The position numbers and the translations under genes were made by a program. A stretch of 58,911 bases of DNA from Lysobacterales bacterium (GTDB lineage: Bacteria; Pseudomonadota; Gammaproteobacteria; Xanthomonadales; Rhodanobacteraceae). Below, piece after piece: positions 26,805-34,408 of this stretch. The stretch covers positions 1-58,911 of the forward strand of contig NSJK01000021.1 in the NCBI GenBank assembly GCA_002632325.1. Reading direction: 5' to 3'. Each line of letters opens with the position of its first letter. The first letter of the stretch is position 1. A model generated the notes under the pieces. It searched no databases and was not told where the DNA came from. It saw nothing but the letters and a program-made list of their open reading frames with translations.

Positions 26805-29555
26805 TCAATGCGGTTTTGCCGTTTCCTGCGGCTTCGCTGCCGGCGCTTTCGCGGGTTCGTGCTGCGCGCCGTACTGCGGCGGGCCATCGAAATCGATCAG
26901 CACGATCGTGTCGGCAGCCGGCGCATGGCGCTCGTACGGCTTGAAGCGCAGGCCCTGCCACCACGCCAGCAGGCGCTCCCAGGTCGATGGCGGCCGTTTC
27001 TCGGGCAACACGGCGCGACCGGTGGCGTCGCGACCGGTGGTCGGTGAGGCGGCATAGATGCGTGCCTCGACGGCCTTGCCGACCAGGGCAGCCGGCATCG
27101 GCAGGCGGAAGCGCGCATCGTCGACGTGGTAGTCGTTGCGCGCGAGCTTTGCGCCCTCGCGATCGAGCCAGTCGATCGTGAGGTTGCCGGCAAAACGTGG
27201 CGCGCGCAGATCGACCAGCACGCCCGGACTCCAGCGCGCATCGTCGAACACCACGGTGGCCTCGTCGCGCGGGCGTTCGAGCACGATCGCCGGATCGCCG
27301 AGCAGGTTGTACATCTCGACGAGGGTGCGGTCATCGGTCTCGCGCTTGGCGCGCACCAGAGCCTCGCCGATCGTTGCACCCGGTTGCAGCAGATTGGAAA
27401 TCACCGCCTTGCTGTAGGTGGTTGTCGGTGAGTTGCGCCATGAAGCCGCGAACACCGCGATCGCGCCCTTGCCCGGTTCGCGCAGGAAGCGCTCGCCGAT
27501 CGAGTCCTCGGTCGGATTGTCGAACGGCGCCGAATAGCAGGTCATCGACAACACCATCGGCAGGTGCGTGGCGTTGTCGAGCTTGGACACATCGTCGAGC
27601 GTGAACAGGTCGTTGTTCTTGCGCAGGTCGGGCGGGCCGGTGCGCCAGATGTAACGCCCGCCATGGCCGATGAAGTGCACCAGCAGGCGACCCTCGTCGA
27701 TGCCGTCATGGATCGCGCGCTGATGCACGGCGTTCTCGGTGATGTCGGGTTTGGCGTAGACCTTGTCGGCCACGAAACCTTCACCAGCGAGCGTCGCCGC
27801 AATCGCATCGGAAGCGCGATGGAACTGCGTGACTTCGTCGGCGATGAACATCACGTCACGGCGCCACGCGCCGAGCTGCGGCCTGCTCACGTAGTCGATG
27901 GTCTTGTCGACGATCGCCTTGACCTCCTCGGGCTTGACCACCGGCAGGCGCGCAACCGCAACCACCGGATGCCAGTCGCCGGGTTCGACCGCGCCATACC
28001 AGTTGTCGCTGGCGGACTGGCCTTCGGCGGACGGGAACTGCCAGGTCGGAATGAGGTTGCGATCCGCGAGCTGCTTGGGTTGCTCGGCGTACTTGCCGCC
28101 CGCCACCGCGCCAAAGTGACCGGGGAACAGCAACTCCCGATCGGTCCACTTGGCATAGGCGAGATCGTTGTAGGTGTCGTGGCGAATATCGAAACTCGCA
28201 TCGCCGACCAGCAGCAGGAAACGCGGCGGCTTGGGCCACTGGTGCCAGGCCGCATCGACGAGGTTGCGAATCGCCTGCGGATGGGTGATGCCGTCGTTGA
28301 ACTGGTCGTAGACCTCGTTGATGTCGAGGATCGCCACCGACAGGCCGCGTTGCTCATGAAATTGCGCGAGCGGACGGATTGCCTCGATCAGGCTCGGATG
28401 ACTGACGATGAGGTAGTCGTAGCCCTGCTTGGGCGCACGCCAGGCATCGCCCTGCACGGCGCGCAGCGCATGCACCGCGATCAGGTTCGCCGAGCTTGCC
28501 GGATACAGTTCGACCGCAGGCGCGGCGGGCGCGAATGCGAAACGACCGCCACCGAGCGCGTGCCCCGGTCGACGCACGCCATCGCTGCCCAACAATGCCG
28601 GCTCGGCGGCGTGCCAATCGAGCACGAGCGCGGCGTCGCCGGCGCCGCGCAGGTTCAACGGCAAGGCGGCCGCATCCAGATCACCCTTGATCGGAAATTG
28701 CGCATCGAGCCAGTTGAACATCACCACATCGACCGCCTGCAGCTGTGCATTCCACGGCAAGGCGCGCTTGGGGACTTGCAGCACGAGTTGATTGTCCTTG
28801 GCCTTGAGCGCGGCCAGCGGCAGAGTCAGCGTGCGGGTTTCCTCGTCGCGCCCGTTCCAGTGCAGCGCATCGAGCGTGCGGCCGTTGAGCGTGATCTCCA
28901 CGACATGGTCGTCGGGTTTGTCTTGACCCTTCGGCGTGCCAGTGACCTGCGACAGGCCGCGCAGGTTCATGCGCAGGGTGACGTCCTTGCCGCGCGCATC
29001 CAGATCAGGCAAGTCGAAACTCATCTCGAAAGGTTTGGGGTCGACATGGGTGAGCTTGGCCCACATCCACACATCAGGCTCCTCACCCGGCTGCTGCTGC
29101 TCCTGATCGAGCCGGATCATGAGGTTGTCCTGCTCCAGGTGCAGGCGTCGCTGCGCGGCAGTACCCGTGTTCGTCGGCGCTTGCAGATCACGCAAACGCG
29201 CTCGCGTGCCCTTGGCGGCACCGAGCAGATAGACGTTGTAGCGACTGTAGGGATCGAACCACGATTCGGGTCCGTGCAACTGACGCCCGAGCCATTCGAT
29301 GCGGTCCCCTTCGGCAAAGCGCTCGCCATTTGTGACGACACGAATCGGCACTTCCTTGCCACGCTCGCTGAGCATGAGTTCGTCGGCGCGGCAATCGGCC
29401 AACCCCGGCTGCGCGGCAATGATCGCCGCATGGTCGAGCGCGTAGACGCCATCGCGTTCGACTTCGATGTGCAGGCGGCCGGAACAGGCAAGCGCTGGCA
29501 GCGGCAGGGCAAGGCAGGCGAACGCGAGGACGCGACAGGCAAAGCGTGTGGGCAT
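26805..29555 (-). CDS. Gingipain-like C25 family cysteine peptidase
   Basis: A 916-residue secreted protease. Signal peptide: LAFACLALPLPALA-CSG. The N-terminal half is a beta-rich region (about 25-360) with DVWMWAKL and GKDVTLRMNLRGLSQVTG. The catalytic C25 domain begins near DYLIVSHPSLIEAIRPLAQF and includes FLLLVGDASFD. The catalytic dyad is His631 in HFIGHGGRYIW and Cys673 in SMTCYSAPFDN. After the domain comes a short beta-sandwich and a Pro/Ala/Lys-rich tail (AKAPAAKPQETAKPH). Gingipains of Bacteroidetes carry a type IX secretion domain, which is absent here, so export may end in the periplasm or outer membrane by another route. Substrates are unknown. Confidence 0.9.
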   Translation of the reverse strand: MPTRFACRVLAFACLALPLPALACSGRLHIEVERDGVYALDHAAIIAAQPGLADCRADELMLSERGKEVPIRVVTNGERFAEGDRIEWLGRQLHGPESWFDPYSRYNVYLLGAAKGTRARLRDLQAPTNTGTAAQRRLHLEQDNLMIRLDQEQQQPGEEPDVWMWAKLTHVDPKPFEMSFDLPDLDARGKDVTLRMNLRGLSQVTGTPKGQDKPDDHVVEITLNGRTLDALHWNGRDEETRTLTLPLAALKAKDNQLVLQVPKRALPWNAQLQAVDVVMFNWLDAQFPIKGDLDAAALPLNLRGAGDAALVLDWHAAEPALLGSDGVRRPGHALGGGRFAFAPAAPAVELYPASSANLIAVHALRAVQGDAWRAPKQGYDYLIVSHPSLIEAIRPLAQFHEQRGLSVAILDINEVYDQFNDGITHPQAIRNLVDAAWHQWPKPPRFLLLVGDASFDIRHDTYNDLAYAKWTDRELLFPGHFGAVAGGKYAEQPKQLADRNLIPTWQFPSAEGQSASDNWYGAVEPGDWHPVVAVARLPVVKPEEVKAIVDKTIDYVSRPQLGAWRRDVMFIADEVTQFHRASDAIAATLAGEGFVADKVYAKPDITENAVHQRAIHDGIDEGRLLVHFIGHGGRYIWRTGPPDLRKNNDLFTLDDVSKLDNATHLPMVLSMTCYSAPFDNPTEDSIGERFLREPGKGAIAVFAASWRNSPTTTYSKAVISNLLQPGATIGEALVRAKRETDDRTLVEMYNLLGDPAIVLERPRDEATVVFDDARWSPGVLVDLRAPRFAGNLTIDWLDREGAKLARNDYHVDDARFRLPMPAALVGKAVEARIYAASPTTGRDATGRAVLPEKRPPSTWERLLAWWQGLRFKPYERHAPAADTIVLIDFDGPPQYGAQHEPAKAPAAKPQETAKPH

Positions 29556-29650
29556 GTGCGAGGTCAGGCGCGCGAGGACGGAAACGGCGCGGCATCATCA
29601 AGGAAACCCGCAAGGCTACCTGCGGGATGCAGCGCCCGCAACCGCAAGCC

Positions 29651-30415
29651 TCAATCCGCTGGCGTCGCGTCGTAGTAGCGCGCAAGCAAGTTCGCCACCG
29701 CCGGCGCGGACCGTGCGAGCAAGGCGGGGTCGGAGAAATGCAGTTCGCTCACCACCGCGAAGAACTCGTCGGGGCTTTCGGCGGCATAGGGATCGATGCG
29801 GGTGTCGCGGCCACGTTCGACTGCACGCCGCAAGGCATCGAAAGCGGCCTGCATCGTCGCAATCCATTCGCGTCTCGTGATGCGCGCCGGCAGGCGCGGC
29901 ACGCCATCGGCCGCGCCTTCAAGCATGTCGAGCTTGTGCGCGATCTCGTGCACGACCACATTGAAGCCATCGAAGGGGTGTGCGAGGTCGGTGGCAACAT
30001 CGGCCCACGACAGCACCAGCGGACCATGTTCCCAGGCCTCGCCGATGAGTTCGTCATCGCCTTCGGTGACCACGCCCGAGTCTTCGTCGTGATGTTGCCG
30101 GCGAACGCGGAATTCGCCGGGATAGACGATCACCTCGCGCCAGCCATCGAGCCAGCGCTCGTCCAGATGCAGTACCGGCAGACTTGCAAGTGCGGCGATC
30201 GCCAAGCGCTGCGCGTCATCGAGCTTGTGCCCGGCTGCGGCGCTGAAGGTCTTGCGGGCGAGGAAACGCGCCGCAAGCACGCGCAGGCGCGCGGGCTCTT
30301 CGCCTTCCAGGCGATCAAACAGTGGCGAAGAAGCCAACAGCGCCTGCCAGTGGCGGTCGTCAATCGAAGCGCCGGTGTCCTGCGCCGTCGTCAGCCGACG
30401 CCACCAGGCCCTCAT
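29651..30415 (-). CDS. mtfA: Zinc peptidase MtfA (Mlc titration factor A family)
   Basis: A 254-residue cytosolic metallopeptidase. The zinc motif is HEIAH (His156, Glu157, His160) in the family context VVVHEIAHKLDMLEGAADG. Upstream, WREVIVYPGEF and EAWEHGPLVLSWADV are characteristic of the family; downstream, ESPDEFFAVVSELHF supplies the third ligand region. In E. coli MtfA binds the repressor Mlc and thereby affects glucose PTS expression; whether Mlc exists here is not known. It lies 95 bases upstream of the C25 peptidase on the same strand. Confidence 0.95.
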   Translation of the reverse strand: MRAWWRRLTTAQDTGASIDDRHWQALLASSPLFDRLEGEEPARLRVLAARFLARKTFSAAAGHKLDDAQRLAIAALASLPVLHLDERWLDGWREVIVYPGEFRVRRQHHDEDSGVVTEGDDELIGEAWEHGPLVLSWADVATDLAHPFDGFNVVVHEIAHKLDMLEGAADGVPRLPARITRREWIATMQAAFDALRRAVERGRDTRIDPYAAESPDEFFAVVSELHFSDPALLARSAPAVANLLARYYDATPAD

Positions 30416-30451
30416 GCGTTCATGCGTGTCGAATCGAGCGACACGAAGCGG

Positions 30452-30817
30452 CTATTTGATCGCGCCGGGTACCAGCGATTGCCAGCGATAGGTCGGACGC
30501 TTGGGCGTGAGCGCGGCCGGTGCGACCGGATCCCCGCTGGCGGCGCCGGCATTGGCGGTGTCGATCACGTCGACATCGACAGACTGCGCGGAGCTCGACG
30601 CCGCTGCGCCTTGCGCGTTGGTCGTTGCCTTCAGAATCTCGCCGCCCCCATCGTCGCCACCCGGATCGACCAGCGTGCTGCGCGGACTCACGCTGGCGCA
30701 GTCGGTGACGGCGTAAGTCGATGAAGCAATGCCGCGCAACCACATGCTTTGCGCGGACGCATCGGCGGCGACCAGACAGCCGGCACCAGCCAACAGGGCA
30801 AGGATCAATGTTTTCAT
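30452..30817 (-). CDS. Small secreted protein, unknown function
   Basis: A 121-residue exported protein. The start ATG at 30817 has AGGAG about 9 bases upstream. Signal peptide: MKTLILALLAGAGCLVAADA with SAQ cleavage. The mature part is acidic and low-complexity: STLVDPGGDDGGGEIL, TTNAQGAAASSSAQSVDVDV, DPVAPAALTPKRPTYRW. No known domain. A longer upstream reading contains a Cys-rich run (CEHCGFLGMC) but lacks start support. It is divergent from birA, with starts about 243 bases apart. Confidence 0.7.
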   Translation of the reverse strand: MKTLILALLAGAGCLVAADASAQSMWLRGIASSTYAVTDCASVSPRSTLVDPGGDDGGGEILKATTNAQGAAASSSAQSVDVDVIDTANAGAASGDPVAPAALTPKRPTYRWQSLVPGAIK

Positions 30818-31059
30818 GAGACGGGACTCCTGGCACATGCCGAGGAAGCCGCAATGCTCGCACGAGCGGGCCACCGACTCCATCAGGCAGATGTAAAGGA
30901 TTGCATGCACCATGCCAAGCGACAGATCGCCCGAACGCGGCCTGTGGCGCGGCTTGCAAGTAATCCATGGGTGTCCGGTGGACGCCGGCGGACAGTGCCG
31001 GACAGCGGGCCCGCAAGGTGCCGCGTACACTGCCCGCCCCGCCGACCGCGCCGGACGCC

Positions 31060-32058
31060 ATGACCGCACCGCCATCGCAGCCAACCGCTCCACCCGCTCG
31101 CGACTTGCTCGCCTTGCTGGCGGCGCACACGGCGATCCCGGGCAAGGTCCTCGCCGCGCAACTGGGTGTGAGCCGCGCCGCGATCTGGAAGCAGGTCGAA
31201 CAGTTGCGCGCTGCGGGCGTGGCGATCAGCGCGAGCAATGCCGATGGTTATCGTCTGGATGCGCCGATCGAGCTGCTCGATGCCGACGCCATCACCGCCG
31301 CCTTGCCCACGGCGATGCGACGCCGGCTCGGCGAGCTCGAGCTGCACTGGCGCATCGACTCCACCAACAGCGCCCTGTTGCGCCGCATTGACGACGGTCT
31401 GCCCGATCGCAGCGTGTGTCTGGCCGAACTGCAGAGCGCAGGGCGTGGACGCCGTGGCCGAGCGTGGCAGATGCCGCTCGGCGGCGGGCTCGCGCTGTCC
31501 TGTCACCGCATCTGCGAAGGCGCGATGGTGCGATTGGCCGGCCTGAGTCTGGTCGCGGGGCTCGCCGCGCTCGATGCACTCGCCGATTGCGGCGTCGAAG
31601 GCGTGGGCCTGAAGTGGCCCAACGATTTGTTCGCACGCGACGCCAAACTCGGCGGCATTCTCGTCGAACTCGGCGGCGAAGCACTCGGCCCTTGTCACGC
31701 GGTGATCGGCATCGGCATCAACCTGCGGCTGGGTGCGCACGCGGCGCAGATCGATCAACGTGCAATCGATGTCGCCGCGCTCGCGGCGCTGCCGTCGCGC
31801 AACCAACTGGCGGCCCGTCTCATTTTCAGGCTCGATACCATGATTGACCAGTTCCTGCGCGATGGTTTTGCCGTCTTCGCCGCGCGCCAAGCACAAGTCG
31901 ACGTGTTGCGCGGGCGCGACATCGAGATCCTGCGCGGGACACGCCGCGAACAGGGCGTCGCGGCCGGCGTCGATCCACGGGGCGCCTTGCGCGTGCGCTT
32001 TGCCGAGGGCGAACAAGTGATCGACAGTGGCGAGGTGAGCGTGAGGGCCAAGCCATGA
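31060..32058 (+). CDS. birA: Biotin-[acetyl-CoA-carboxylase] ligase / biotin repressor
   Basis: A 332-residue enzyme that activates biotin and attaches it to biotin carboxyl carrier protein. An N-terminal helix-turn-helix (GKVLAAQLGVSRAAIWKQVE) shows it may also act as a repressor. The ligase motifs are STNSALLRR, the biotinyl-AMP loop SAGRGRRGRAW, LKWPNDLF and GGILVELGG. The C-terminal SH3-like domain is present (GVAAGVDPRGALRVRFAEGE). ATG at 31060 begins MTAPPSQ. Its stop overlaps the coaX start by 4 bases (ATGA). Confidence 0.95.
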   Translation: MTAPPSQPTAPPARDLLALLAAHTAIPGKVLAAQLGVSRAAIWKQVEQLRAAGVAISASNADGYRLDAPIELLDADAITAALPTAMRRRLGELELHWRIDSTNSALLRRIDDGLPDRSVCLAELQSAGRGRRGRAWQMPLGGGLALSCHRICEGAMVRLAGLSLVAGLAALDALADCGVEGVGLKWPNDLFARDAKLGGILVELGGEALGPCHAVIGIGINLRLGAHAAQIDQRAIDVAALAALPSRNQLAARLIFRLDTMIDQFLRDGFAVFAARQAQVDVLRGRDIEILRGTRREQGVAAGVDPRGALRVRFAEGEQVIDSGEVSVRAKP

Positions 32059-32798
32059 ACCTGCTGATCGACTTCGGCAACACGCGCCTGAAATGGGCCA
32101 GCGCCGAGGCGGACGGCTTTGCACTGCGCGGCACGTTCGCACACGCAGATTTGCCGCTCGCGCACGCCTTGCGGGAGCAGTGGCAAGCGCTCGCACAACC
32201 GTCCCGGGTGCTCGTCGCCAGCGTGGTCGACACGGCCAGGGAAGCGGTGCTCACCCAGGTCGTGCGCGAGCGCTTCGGCCTCGCGGCGCAATTTCTGCGC
32301 AGCCCCGCGAACGCACTCGGCGTGCGCAACGCCTACGGCGAACCTGCGCGTCTGGGCATCGACCGATTCCTCGCGATGGCGAGCGCACACGCGCGCCATC
32401 CGCGCGTGCAGGTGCTCGTCAGCGTCGGCACTGCGCTCACCATCGACGGCCTGCTTGCCGATGGCGAGCATGCGGGCGGGCTCATCGTGCCCGGCCCGGC
32501 GTTGATGCGACGGGCCGTGACGGCCGGCACTGCGCGCGTCGATGCCGAGCATGGCTGCTATCGCGACTGGCCGAATTCGACCGCCGATGCCGTCGTCAGC
32601 GGCGCGCTGCAAGCCGCTGCGGGCGCGGTTGAACGCTTGCGCTGCGCGCTGGCGCGACGGGTCGAGCTGGAGCCGGCGCTGGTCGTCAGCGGCGGTGGCG
32701 CGGACGAACTGCTGCCCCTGCTCGATCAGGCCGAGCGCGCGCACGATCTGGTCCTGCACGGTCTTGCCCTGTGGGCACGGCAAATGCCGCCGGCGTGA
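32055..32798 (+). CDS. coaX: Type III pantothenate kinase
   Basis: A 247-residue enzyme for the first step of CoA synthesis, not feedback-inhibited by CoA. It belongs to the ASKHA superfamily: IDFGNTRLKWA holds the P-loop-like Asp, RLGIDRFLAM is the pantothenate-binding part with the catalytic Asp, and SVGTALTIDG is the second nucleotide motif. It starts within the last codon of birA. The birA-coaX pair is a conserved vitamin/cofactor operon, and the following SPOR-domain gene starts 70 bases after coaX. Confidence 0.96.
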   Translation: MNLLIDFGNTRLKWASAEADGFALRGTFAHADLPLAHALREQWQALAQPSRVLVASVVDTAREAVLTQVVRERFGLAAQFLRSPANALGVRNAYGEPARLGIDRFLAMASAHARHPRVQVLVSVGTALTIDGLLADGEHAGGLIVPGPALMRRAVTAGTARVDAEHGCYRDWPNSTADAVVSGALQAAAGAVERLRCALARRVELEPALVVSGGGADELLPLLDQAERAHDLVLHGLALWARQMPPA

Positions 32799-32868
32799 CG
32801 GCGCGCATCAACAGACGCAAAGCAGCCTACAATTCCGTTTCGGCTCGCACCGGTCCCGTTCACGACTC

Positions 32869-33534
32869 ATGTTCGTACGCATCCTGTTCCTGCTGCTGCT
32901 CGCGCTCAACATCGGCGCGGCAAGCTGGCTTTTCCTTGCTGCCAAGCGTGAACCGGCAGCGCCACCGGCGACCGATCCCGGTGCGCCGACGCTGCAGCTT
33001 CTGGCCGAGCGCGACGCCGCCAATGCGCACACCGAGCTCGACAGCGTGCCCGAAAGCGAGGCCGATCTCGCCAACGATGTCTGCCGCACGATCGGACCAC
33101 TGTCGACCCAGGCCGATGCGCGCGCGATCGCCAACGCACTGCGCCCGCTGGTCAAGCGCAGTCGCACGCGCGAAACCCAGCAGAGCCAGACCCGTGGCTA
33201 CTGGGTCTACCTTGCCGCGGCGCCGAGCCGCGAAGCCGCGCTCGCCAATGCGCGCGCGCTGGCCGACAAGAACGTGCGCGACTACTACGTGATCACCGCA
33301 GGTGACCAGCAGAACATGGTGTCGCTCGGCCTGTTCCGCGATCAGGGCAATGCCGAGCGGCGACGTGCCGAACTCGCCGCGCTCGGCTTTGCGCCCAAAA
33401 TTGACCAGCGCAGCGAGAACCTGCCGCAGTATTGGATCGACTTCGCACTGTCGGGCGAAAATCTGCCGGCCGATTTCGCCGCGCGCGTGCCGGTGCCCGC
33501 AGGCGCCGGCATCGCGCCATCGACCTGTTTCTGA
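32869..33534 (+). CDS. SPOR-domain membrane protein
   Basis: A 221-residue protein with one N-terminal transmembrane helix (FVRILFLLLLALNIGAASWL), then a proline/alanine linker, and a C-terminal SPOR domain (about 120-205, TRGYWVYLAAAPSREAALAN, then DYYVITAGDQQNMVSLGLF). SPOR domains bind denuded glycan strands of septal peptidoglycan, so a role at the division site is plausible. Placement after birA-coaX is a recurring order in this bacterial group. ATG 32869 follows a weak ribosome site. Confidence 0.88.
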   Translation: MFVRILFLLLLALNIGAASWLFLAAKREPAAPPATDPGAPTLQLLAERDAANAHTELDSVPESEADLANDVCRTIGPLSTQADARAIANALRPLVKRSRTRETQQSQTRGYWVYLAAAPSREAALANARALADKNVRDYYVITAGDQQNMVSLGLFRDQGNAERRRAELAALGFAPKIDQRSENLPQYWIDFALSGENLPADFAARVPVPAGAGIAPSTCF

Positions 33535-33559
33535 CCGCTGCCTCACGCGCGGGGGCTGT

Positions 33560-33565
33560 TACACT
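33560..33565 (+). promoter_or_regulatory. -10 box of the tRNA-Thr gene
   Basis: TACACT preceded by TG-T (extended -10) lies 9 bases before the mature tRNA 5' end, the right place for a tRNA promoter. Confidence 0.5.
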
Positions 33566-33574
33566 GCGCGCCGC

Positions 33575-33650
33575 GCCGCTTTAGCTCAGTTGGTAGAGCA
33601 ACTGATTTGTAATCAGTAGGTCGTCCGTTCGAGTCGGACAAGCGGCACCA
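33575..33650 (+). tRNA. tRNA-Thr(TGT)
   Basis: A complete 76-base tRNA. The acceptor stem GCCGCTT (33575-33581) pairs with AAGCGGC near the 3' end. The anticodon stem ACTGA/TCAGT encloses the loop TTTGTAA with anticodon TGT at 33608-33610. The T arm contains GTTCGAGTC. The discriminator base is A and the CCA end is encoded (33648-33650). It follows the SPOR-domain gene by 40 bases. No integrase or attachment duplication is seen at its 3' end. Confidence 0.97.
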
Positions 33651-33682
33651 ACCTGCACCCTCGGGAACGCCCACGCGGCGCT

Positions 33683-34408
33683 TCAGCCCATGCCGCCGTT
33701 GATGCCGATCACCTGGCCATTGATGTAGCCGGCATCCTCCGAACACAGGAACGCAACCAGCGCAGCGACCTCGCGCGGTGTGCCTGCGCGCGCAGCGGGC
33801 ACCAGCGTCTTGATTTGCGCGGCGTCGAACGCGGCTTCACTCATCGCGCCCGCAATCACGCCCGGCGCCACCACATTCGCGGTGATCGCGCGCGAAGCCA
33901 TTTCGCGCGCGAGCGAGCGCACCGCGCCGTGCAGTCCGGCCTTGGCTGCCGCGTAGTTGGTCTGGCCACGATTGCCGAGCACCGCGGCAACCGAGGACAC
34001 CGCGACGATGCGTCCCCAACGCTGGCGCGCCATCGCCAACAACAAGGGTTGGGCAACGTGGAAAAACCCATGCAGGGACACATCGATCACGCGCGTCCAT
34101 TGCTCGGTGCGCATGCCGGCCATCGGCGCGTCGTCGTGAATCCCCGCGTTGTGCACGAGCACGTCGATCGGAGCATGTTCGAGCTCGGCTTCGAGCGCCG
34201 CGCGCGTCGCGGCGCCGTCGGCGAGATCGAATACGATCACCTGCGCCTGACCGCCCGCGCCGTTGATCGCATCGACCACGGCTTGCGCGCGCGACACATT
34301 CGCGTTGGCGTGCACCAGCACGCGACAACCCTGCGCCGCCAACGCCTGCGCGATCGCACCGCCGATGTCGCCACTGCCCCCAGTGACGAGTGCGCGGCGC
34401 GCGCTCAT
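33683..34408 (-). CDS. Short-chain dehydrogenase/reductase, FabG-like
   Basis: A 241-residue NAD(P)H-dependent reductase. The cofactor loop is TGGSGDIGGAIA, the catalytic Ser is in IVAVSSVAAVLGN and the Tyr-Lys pair in TNYAAAKAGLHG; NAGIHDDAP is the structural NAG motif. The C-terminus (EDAGYINGQVIGINGGM) is typical of FabG-type 3-oxoacyl-ACP reductases. No other fatty-acid gene is nearby, so the substrate is uncertain. ATG 34408 overlaps the stop of the M13 peptidase gene by one base (TGATG), so the two are translationally coupled. It ends 33 bases from tRNA-Thr, on the opposite strand. Confidence 0.9.
   Translation of the reverse strand: MSARRALVTGGSGDIGGAIAQALAAQGCRVLVHANANVSRAQAVVDAINGAGGQAQVIVFDLADGAATRAALEAELEHAPIDVLVHNAGIHDDAPMAGMRTEQWTRVIDVSLHGFFHVAQPLLLAMARQRWGRIVAVSSVAAVLGNRGQTNYAAAKAGLHGAVRSLAREMASRAITANVVAPGVIAGAMSEAAFDAAQIKTLVPAARAGTPREVAALVAFLCSEDAGYINGQVIGINGGMG

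Noticed and set aside
27564..29675. Plus-strand open frame of about 700 codons opposite the C25 peptidase
   Set aside because: Antisense to a gene with signal peptide and catalytic motifs.
33575..33682. tRNA-Thr as an integration site
   Set aside because: No integrase, no duplicated tRNA 3' end and normal genes on both sides.
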